Source of the DNA: Phyto melanocephala
Taxonomy: Eukaryota > Arthropoda > Insecta > Diptera > Rhinophoridae
Assembly (NCBI GenBank): GCA_941918925.1
Contig: OW799234.1
Coordinates: 133,218,895-133,282,894, forward strand
Direction: 5' to 3'
DNA: 64,000 nt
The notes beneath the pieces were generated by a model. It ran no database searches, was not told where the DNA came from, and saw nothing but the letters and a program-made list of their open reading frames with translations. Positions 55,048 through 64,000 of the stretch are shown piece by piece. Numbering within the stretch: the stretch's first letter is position 1; each line of letters opens with the position of its first letter. The translations under genes were made by a program, and so were the position numbers.

Positions 55048-55780
55048 AAATAAATATATAAATAAATGCCCTCCCTGCTTTTACACAAAAAAGAGAAATT
55101 TTAAGCATATTTGATAGATAGCAGACTGACCCTTAACCATTGTTCCAAATGATCAATAACTATTGATTTTTTCCCCACTTTTGTGTGTTTTGGAGCATAT
55201 TTTTGTTTGCTTGCCATCACCCACCCACTAGATCACCACTAAAAATAACTTGTATGAAAAAATAAAGAAAACAAAAAACTAACTTTAAGGGTGTGTCGGG
55301 CAGGTGAAGTCTTTGTATATATTTTCTTAATGGCTAAAACAAAATCAAATTATATTTTTCCATGAGTTTATAACAATATACACTTAGTTTAAAACCCCAG
55401 CTGAATTTTGCCTATCTTTATTATAGCTTTTCCATTAATTTTCATTTTAACTCCATGATTCTTTAATACCATGTATGTGTGCTTAACTGCCTGACTGTTT
55501 GTCTGTTGGCTGCATTTATTTATTCCAAAAAAGCAAGGAAATGGAAAAATAAAACAATAATTCTATACACATAAACTGAATGCTATTAGTTTTGTCATCA
55601 CACCATCACTTTTAGTTTCTATAGGGGTTGATAAAATGCGTTCAATATGTATTTACATTAGAACATGTATACACATATTCAAGTGGCACAATGTGTTTTA
55701 TTTGTGCGTATGTGGATGCAAAGCTGGAAGAATCTTTGTACTTGTAGCACTCTTACTTGATGCATGAAAATATATACATA

Positions 55781-56651
55781 TCTATCTATCTATATAAAAA
55801 AGTGAAACTCTGTGTGTGTGTGTGTTAGCTATAGACTCCGAAACTGTAAAACCGATCGGACTCAAACTTTGGCAAGTTGTTGTACACATACCAGGGAGTG
55901 TTTATTGGTGGAAAAAAGTGGGCGGGGCCACGCCCATAAATATTAGTTATCAGTTTTAGCTACTTGCACTTGACCGATTTTTCTGAAACTTTGCACACAT
56001 ATCGAGCTGTCATGACTAAATAATTTTGTGATAATAAAAGTGGGCGGGGCCACGCCCCTAAAAAAGTTTTAATTTTGAGGTACTTGCACTGGACAGATTT
56101 TTCTGAAACTTTGCACACATACTAAGCTGTCATAACCATATAATTTCGTGATTAGAAAAGTGGGCAGGGCCACGCCCATAAAAAAAGGTTATAATTTTGA
56201 GGTACTTGGACCAGACCGATTTTTCTGAAACTTTGCACACATATCGAGCTGTCATGACTAAATAATTTCGTGATTAGAAAAGTGGGCAGTGCCACGCCCA
56301 TAAAAAATAGGTATCATTTTGAATTACTTGCACTAGACCGATTATTCTGAAACTTTGCACACATATTGAGCTATTATGACTTTAAAATTTCGTGATTAGA
56401 AAAGTGGGCAGGGCCACGCCCATAAAAACAATTATAATTTTGAGGTACTTGCACTGGTCCGATTCTTCTGAAACTTTGCAAACATATTGAGCTGTTGTGA
56501 CTTTACAATTTCGTGTTTAGAAAAGTGGGCAATGCCACGCCCATAAAAAAAAAATTATAATATTTAGGTTTTTGCACTTGATATTCAATTAAAATTCAGA
56601 ATGCATTTCAATTCATTAAGGGGCGTAGCAACGCGCGCCGGGTTTAACTAG
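55781..56651 (+). mobile_element. Non-autonomous Helitron of the GTGGGCGG family, copy 5
   Basis: Starts with TCTATCTATCTATATAAAAA and 'gtgaaactctgtgtgtgtgt', contains about six 'agtgggcagggccacgccca' units, ends 'acgcgcgccgggtttaactag' region before T. The best preserved copy together with 12144-13016. Confidence 0.8.
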
Positions 56652-56654
56652 TTT

Positions 56655-59600
56655 CCAATAAAAATTAAACAACAAAACCATATGACAAATTTTCATACTT
56701 ACATACTTGTATAAATGTGTACATGCATACACACATTTGTAGGCATGTATACGTTTAACTCTTTTTAATTTATTTATAGTTTTTACTATTTGAATAAGAA
56801 CCTACATTTAAAATTTGGTTCCATTAAATACAAGGGTCGAATTTAATATGAAAAAAAAGTTTATGTATGCTTCGTATGACCTTAGGGATCCGAGAGGTTT
56901 AATTTTGAAGAAATCTTTTTTGACCTATCGATTGCAACTTATTGGCAAGCCTTGCAAATTCGGAAAATCTTACAAGAAAAAAATCTAGATTTAGTGCATT
57001 TCTGCAAGAACGATTTTTGCTTAAGCAAATTTGTTATGACTGTTCTTATTGTGGAAGCTAAAGGCTGGCGAAAAAACATTATCAAACAGTTAATTTTAAT
57101 TCAATTCTTCTTGTCAGAACTTCGCCAAGATTTAGGTCCTCTTCCAAGCGCTTAAATGCAGCTCAGCAAATTTTTCTCTCCGATTTTCGTTGAGCCTTTG
57201 CGATTCTACGTGCTGAAAATATATAAACAAATATCGAAAACACTTAACCGTATCCCTAAAAAATTACTGCCTTTTAAATATAGGTACTTTATATATAAAG
57301 GTGCGAATTTTTCTGAATTTGTCCAACAAATGTCAACATTATAATGTTGTAATATTTGCATTATTACATGCCATATGTTTATTGCAGGTCATACACAAGC
57401 GCCTTGCTGGAGAGCTCGGGCTATGTAATTCCTTTTTGCGAAATATGCGGATAATTTGCAAAAGACTCAGAACAAAAAATTACACAGTAATCTCACTACC
57501 AATTTTTAGTTGGAAGCGGAACAATTACTTAGCAATTTTAAAGCATTAATGATTGGTTGAAGCCCGTCAATAGCAGTCATTTAACCAACACAGCCACGAC
57601 AATAAACAGTCCAGGATAAGAAGTCCAGGAACATATAAAAGACCGGTCATGAAATAATAATCTTCACAATTGCTGGTTTAGTGCAACAAGTGGTATTGGT
57701 ACACCTCTCGTTACTGATATGTAAGAACTACAAGCTATCGTCAAAACATGGCTTACAATATTGTTTATACAAATAAAATGACTTCCTTTCGTTTGTGTTT
57801 TAAGACATATGACAAGTTTTTATTCCCCAACATATATACATATGTATGTATGTACATATGTTCTTTAGCTTATTTATTTAAACATTTGAGAATATTTTAT
57901 ATTAGTTTATCAATTACATATAATTTACTTGAATGAATCGTGTTGAAAATAAGTACATACATACATACACATTTTTGTTTGGTTTCTTTGAAAATCAAAT
58001 TTTTATTTAAACATTTGTATTGGTTTTCTTATGGCAAGATAAACAATTTTAAATTAAAAAATAAAGTTAATTACGTAAAAAAACTTATATTCTATTTAAC
58101 TATTGACGTCTTTAAATTTTAAACAATTAAAATTTCTTTTTAAAAAAGTCCCTTTATTTTAAGAGCGATTTTCATTTTATTTAAATTTATTTTTTTAATT
58201 TATAAAACGATGAGTAATAAAGTTTGTGTAAGTTTGATATAAAACATACATATCATTTTCATTTAACAACTTAAAGCATGCCAACGAATAACTATTGGAC
58301 TAACGTCTTTTGATTTTCCTTTACAACATGTTCGAATCAAACGAAAATCCATCAAACTGGTAAAGAAACACAAAAGCCGGCTTTATAGAAAGAAAAATGC
58401 AGACCCAACGAAACAAAATTTCATTCGAGTCTTGTAACGAGTCGTGAGTGGTTGTCTTTAGTTGGAAGAAAACGGGTTCAGTAAGATTAGTCCAGTTAAA
58501 AAGAAGTTAAAAAAGTGATTTCAATATCTTACAAATAAAGTTAAAACAAAATTATATATTTTGTAATATTAACACTACAACCAGCAAAATATATCCTTAA
58601 TTAAATAAAATTTTAATATATTTATTTAGATAAAAAACACAAAGTGATTTTTTTTAAAGTGAAATTATTTTGGAACAAAATATACATAGATTCATCCGCA
58701 ACAAAATAAAAAGGGTGTAACAGAATACAGAAAAATACAACCAGCAAAAAGGTTATAAAAGCCGGTTACACTAAAAGAAGAGTGTGAATAAATACGGAAA
58801 AAGTACATGGAGTAAAATAAGATTAATAAAAATTTGGTTTTAACAAAGGATTCTTTCGCAAACAAAAAAGTTGACAACTAAAGTAAGTTTTATTTAATAA
58901 TATGCACATACATACCTATCGTCTTTTAGTGAAATATGTTTATGAAAGCTTAAAACTGATAAATAAAAAGTTTTTCTATATAATCAAATTCCAAGAGAAG
59001 ATTTTTTGCAGTGGGAGTTTATTTACATTCATAGGTATTTAAAATTATTATTTTTTGTAGGTACATACATACTTATGTATGTACTATATGGACTATTTTT
59101 TATTATTACGGTTTTAATTTAATAATTGGTTTGTTTTCATCGCCTCTTACTTTGCTTTGCTAGCGGTGCAAAAAACCGGCTCTTTGTATATTTTTATTTG
59201 CTGTTCATTTACTATCTAATTACCGCGACATTGGCATTGCATTTAACTTTATTTTATTTTCCCCCATTTTCATTTTTTGCTATGTATGTATGTACCTGCA
59301 TATTTATTTTACATGTGTACACAAAAGTATTTGCACATAATATCTACGTATGTATGTATTTATACAAGAAGAAAAATGTGCTAAAGAAAACAAAAATATA
59401 TAAAAAAGCATTCACTTGTCTACGAGTTTTACCGGCACCACCTTACCTTTTCTTACTTTGGATGCTTGCCAATTTGTGTCATACTTGCACTGTATTTGCG
59501 CATACTAGATACGAACGTAGGTTGCCTGAAATGTTTTAAGGAAGTGTAATTAAGCTTCATTTAATACAAATTTTTTCATTCTCATAAATATTGTAATATT

Positions 59601-59820
59601 TTTGTTTCAAATTGGTTATAAATATCGTTTTTTTTTTTAATAAAATTTTAACTTGTAATCGTAAATAGCTATGTTCGGAAAGTACCTTTGTCCTTAAAAG
59701 AATTTTTTTAATGTGTTGTTATTTTAAAATCAAACTTTAATATAAGACGTTTTTTCGCGTATAATTTTTGAGTCAGTACCTACTCGGTGCGATTTTTCTT
59801 TTAATTTTTAGAGCTTTTTT
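56655..59820. other. No recognisable gene
   Basis: Several open frames of 60-137 codons (for example 59126-59539 and 56952-57549) are hydrophobic or AT-driven and lack family motifs. I see no splice pattern linking them. Confidence 0.4.
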
Positions 59821-59835
59821 GTCTTTGGTGACACC

Positions 59836-60044
59836 CAAGGCACATTTATTCTTCAGGTAGTCTTATTTCGTCAGTTGATTATTTTTTTCTTCACTTTTTT
59901 TAAATTTCAACTGTCAGAGTCTATAGATAAAAAACCATTTTCTGTCCTCTCTCACTTATTTCAAATGTCAAACTTTATACATAAAAAATATAAACAAAAA
60001 AGTTGTCTCCGAACTGCAATTACCTGATGAATTAATATGCCTTG
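59836..60044. mobile_element. CAAGGC-family MITE, 209 bp
   Basis: Flanked by GGTGACACC on both sides (59827-59835, 60045-60053). Ends CAAGGCACATTTATTC and, inverted, CAAGGCATATTAATTC. The cleanest copy of the family also seen at 17414 and 21438. Confidence 0.82.
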
Positions 60045-60167
60045 GGTGACACCAAATACTAAGTTTAAATTTTTTTTATATTGAATAACGCTGCTAATAT
60101 GAAAAAAAATAGAAAAAATTTAAAACACAACAAGCTATCTTGTAAATTACTTAAAAAATGTATATTT

Positions 60168-61146
60168 ATACCCCTCACCTGTGGTGCACAAGGGTATATA
60201 TAGCTTTGTCATTCCGTTTGTAATTTCTACAATTTTCATTTCTGACCCCATAAAGTATATATTTTTTCAAAGCTTGTGAATAGAGAAGTCGATAAAGCAA
60301 TGTCCGTATGTCCGTGTGTTGGTTAAAATCAAGTTTTAGAAGCAACGATATGTATATGATATCAATCTTTTGGAAATATCCGGTAATGAATCGATATTAA
60401 AATTTAACACAATTGCCCCATAGCTTTTTGAGATATGAACAAATAAGCTCGACTGCCTCTGTTTTTTCCCATATTTTTACCATCAAAATCAAAATTTTTC
60501 AGCCATAGAATAATTTATAGTACCTTTGCTACTATTTGTAGATATAATATGAAAATTTTGGTTAAAGCGCGCTCTAACCGGTAAAGTTATAGGCAAACAT
60601 TTTTTTGAAAAACATAGTATTCCAAAAAATTTCAAACGAAAATCAATTTTTTTTAGCTTTTAGACAACCGAGAGAGTCAATATTGATATCATCTGAAAGG
60701 ACTTGACTAGCGCAATATAAGCACTATAAAAAAAATTAAAACTAATAATGACCGCCACTACAAAATGACGGACAATAAATTTATATATAGGTCAAATCCG
60801 GTATTTTAAAATGTAACTTCATGAACCCCCTCAATATTGGTATAAAATGAAAGGGCTTGATCAGTAGAATACATTAAATTATAAAAAATTTAAAATCCAA
60901 AAAACAAACGGCGGCAAAAATTTTTTTAACCCCATCAATATGGGTATCAAATGAAAGGGCTTGACTAGTAGAATACAGTTTAATACGAAAAAATTCAAAA
61001 TCAAGAACTGCGTTGAAAATAATAAAGAAAAAATGGCGTATAACATGAAATATAGGCTAAGCTACGATGTGGGATTTTAACTATGTACATGATGGGGAAG
61101 AGTATTATCAGATTCGGCACGGCCGAATATAGCACTATTACTTGTT
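60168..61146 (-). repeat. INE-1-like interspersed repeat, long variant, reverse orientation
   Basis: From 'tataccccTCACCTGTGGTG' through 'acaagggtatatatagcttt' and 'gaccccataaagtatatat' to 'gattcggcacggccgaatat'. The body differs from copies A-E and matches 1-1565. Confidence 0.75.
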
Positions 61147-61149
61147 ATA

Positions 61150-62980
61150 AATCGATTTTATTATTTTTTTCACTACTACATTTTCCAAAAAAAAAAAAGA
61201 AAGAACATTTTAAAATTGTTTAATCTATTAAAGGTATTTACGTAAAATAATTGTTTATTAGAAACTTTCAGGGAAGGTTAAGAAAATTAAAAATGTTGAC
61301 AAATTATTTGTTTTTTGTTTAATAGAAAGTTATTCCAATTTTTTTTTATACCCTTCACCTGTGGTGCACAAGGGTATATACAGCTTTTTTAAATTTATGT
61401 GTAAAAACGTTTTCAAACAAAAGGGACTACAATTTGTAAACATCCTTCGTAGATAAGAGTTGCCACTATTCTACAGATATTTAATATTTTTTGTGAATCT
61501 TTTGTTACCTGTGATTTTGAGGTGTGTGTTCAGGTAAGAGCATTCTTTTCTTATACATTTGTTTGTATTATCAAACACAAAACATGATTCCACTAATGTT
61601 TGTTCATGTTTAATTTATAAGTCCTTTTTGTTTATGCTTTGTGTATGCATGTGTGTACGTACTATTTTTCTGTTATAAGTATTATTCTCTTTTATTTGCT
61701 ATTGTTTAATAAATTTTCTCAGATTAAATGAATTGGAAAAAAATTAAAAATACAATCCATACTCATTATCGTCGCCATTATTATTGCCACTGGGGATATA
61801 CACACAACAAACAGTCTAATAGGGTACACATATTAGTCTGTCTGTTTGTCTGCTTACATGAATGTGAAACTGTCAGAAATTGTTTACTACAAATACTGCA
61901 GGTAGTATTGTACATGGTTGCACTGGGAATGAATGCTGCATGACTGCATTGCTACTAGTTTTCCATGTGTGCTTCAGAATTAATCTGAAACAAAAAAGAG
62001 TTTGATGATTGGTTGGTTAAATGTTACAAGTTTATTAAAATAACTGAAATAATTTTAATTGGTCTAGTTATACATATTGAGGTATTTGTGCAGTGTATAT
62101 CTATTTCGTCATCTATTGTTTATAAATAGTAATTATTAATAATTTGTTGCTATTCAATACAATAATATATTCTCATAAGTGTTTGCTTCCCTTTGTTGTT
62201 TTAATTTTGTTTGTTGCCGTTTGTCTTACTAATCGTATCATTCTTATTTGGGTGTACTTATATGGTTTGTCTGAATTCTTTTTTTCTTTTTAGTCCTTCG
62301 TTTACATTTGTTGTTGTGCTGTAAAGGCCGCAGTTGCAGATGTTAATGTTTTTATTTCATCTCTTTTTAAACAGGATTTTCGTATGTTTTTACGCTTTTG
62401 GGGCGTGTGCTGTGCATTATTGTTTATGTTTGTTGTCACTATTTTATTTTATGTTCTTTTTCATTCTCATTTACTTATATACATACATGTTTTTAATCTA
62501 AATATAAACTGAATTTATTTTTTTTTGTTGCTTTTCAAATATAACAAAAGTTTGCGCTAAAAAGCCAGCTGATTATTTTTTTATTTTGTGAGTGATATTA
62601 TTTATCAGCTGTGTCAAACCAGTTTCCATATTATCACTTTCCATATAAACATAAAGTTTGTATATTTTTTAAATGTTAACACACACCTCCTTATTAAAAG
62701 CACCTTTCACTCGCCCTAATAATTATTTTCTTATTCGAGTTCATGTCCGAAGTTCGATCATACATATATTTACATACATATGTATATATTTATTAAAAAT
62801 AATAAAACTAAAGTAATAATAATTCATTCAGTAACCCGATATACATATATTTTTTGAAGAGCAAAGAATCAATTTAAATTCATAATTTTTATCTAATCCT
62901 TTAATTAATTTTTTTTTCTTTAAAGTTTAGCAATATAAATATTTAGAATACAAGAACATGATAAAATCCCCTTCAGATTT
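61150..62980. other. No recognisable gene
   Basis: AT-rich. An INE-1-like end stub (61347-61385, 'tacccttcacctgtggtgca') and a 'cagctgatta...tcagctgtgtcaaa' stretch at 62568-62616 are the only repeat pieces seen. Confidence 0.4.
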
Positions 62981-63890
62981 TTATACCCACCACCCCACGA
63001 CTAAAGAAATGGTGTGGGGGTATATTAATTTGGCAATCCGTTTGTAACTCATCAAAATATCCATGTAAGATCCTATAAAGTATACCTTTCTCTGAGTTCT
63101 TGCTTAATTTTTAAACGATCTAGCTATGTCTGTCCGTCTATTGAAAGCACGATAGAGCTCGAACCGAAAAAGTTGGGGGCTCAAATTTTTCCATATTTAT
63201 TTATAATACATAAAAAATGTTTAGTATTGAAAATCGGAAATTGAAATCAGAATATTAGGAAGAGAGTTATAGTTGTAAAGTAGGTTCTTCTTATATCAAA
63301 TAAAATGCGATTGTTTCTAATCGCATTAATGTAGAGCGATTAAATTTCGCAAGTAAAAAATACGTTTCTCCAAAAATTGCTCAAATCTATAACGAAATGT
63401 GTTATTGGTCAAAATTTAAGACAATTTATACCGCACAGTGTATTTTTTCGGTCTATTTAAAACGTAATAAAACTGCCAAAAATAGATGTACGATTCTGAA
63501 ATTTTACAAAAATTTCTTTTTAGTCAAAAGATTTGTAATAACGAAAAATTAAGCTTTCTGTTTAATTTTAAAATAATGCCAAAAAATATAGGTGAAAAGC
63601 ACACTTTAACGCCCACCTTCCATATATCGCGATAACTTTAATACATATTATTTTTATATGGACAAAAGTTTTGTAAAAAAAAGGAAATGTATAATGGATT
63701 ATCTAGGTTGAATTCAAAAACTAATTATATTATTTTCTCAATGGGATGTGCTATGCCCACACAAAACTAACCAAATTACCAAATTATACTCTTCAGTTTC
63801 CGTAAAAATACAACATTGTAATGAGCAACATGATGGTGGGTATCAAAAATTCCGCACAGCCTATTATAGTGCTCTTACTTGTTTTCTTTC
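62981..63890 (-). repeat. INE-1-like interspersed repeat, third variant
   Basis: Starts 'tatacccaccaccccacgac' and ends 'gatggtgggtatcaaaaatt' then 'ctattatagtgctcttact'. The left end of a related copy may be at 23838-23885 ('gaagtaagagcactatatta', 'gatacccaccaccaa'). Confidence 0.6.
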
Positions 63891-64000
63891 ACACATACAA
63901 TTTACCTATTTACTGAATTTTAAAACGACTGCAAAATTTTCTTAAAATAAAACAAAAAAAGAGAAATACGCGACTTGAAGTTGATAGAAAATAAATAATG

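Noticed and set aside
56952..57549. Three successive open frames that might be a decayed transposase
   Set aside because: No conserved motif could be identified in any frame or strand.
59126..59539. 137-codon hydrophobic open frame
   Set aside because: T-rich DNA gives Leu/Phe/Tyr-rich text by chance; there is no recognisable domain and simple TGTA repeats run through it.

Overview
The window is nuclear DNA of a higher (schizophoran) fly, most likely a calyptrate such as a blowfly or muscid. The evidence is a very AT-rich, repeat-dense sequence, three spliced genes whose proteins are clearly dipteran, and abundant INE-1/DINE-1-like, Helitron, mariner and MITE insertions. The species cannot be named from the sequence alone.

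Three genes can be reconstructed with splice sites that join in phase. (1) Pph13, minus strand, 2654-10988: three coding exons, a 435-residue paired-like (Q50) homeodomain protein that in Drosophila drives photoreceptor genes. (2) Ptth, plus strand, 15944-21313: three coding exons, a 285-residue secreted precursor with a KR cleavage site and seven cysteines after it; a TATAAAA box lies 77 bp before the ATG and a poly(A) signal follows the stop. (3) swiss cheese (sws, the NTE/PNPLA6-7 phospholipase), minus strand, 22644-48387: nine constitutive-slot coding exons plus a duplicated one, 1385 residues, with a 12.6-kb first coding intron. The exon carrying the catalytic aspartate exists twice (27454-27570 and 26483-26599). 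The copies have identical length and phase and 27 of 38 whole codons encode the same residue, so they look mutually exclusive.

Most of the rest is transposon-derived. 1-2650 is a decayed INE-1-like copy plus the Pph13 3' flank. 3768-10944 (Pph13 introns) holds mariner, INE-1-like and foldback elements and an 81-bp tandem repeat. 10989-15860 holds nested Helitrons and a mariner fossil. The Ptth intron 2 holds P-like MITEs and a 1.9-kb PIF/Harbinger element. The sws introns hold INE-1-like copies, Helitrons and a second copy of the rearranged mariner. From 48.4 to 64 kb I found no convincing intact gene, only repeats and a reptin (RUVBL2) gene fragment inside a terminal-inverted-repeat element.

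The most unusual observations are: the duplicated catalytic-aspartate exon of sws; two nearly identical 920-bp mariners (Pph13 intron 2 and sws intron 1) in which the left end has been replaced by an inverted copy of the right end; a mobile element with an 8-bp target duplication that carries the 5' end of reptin; and short MITEs whose ends resemble those of the Drosophila P element. The genes are not known to work together directly: Pph13 acts in eye development, Ptth controls ecdysone timing through Torso, and sws maintains phospholipid balance in neurons and glia.
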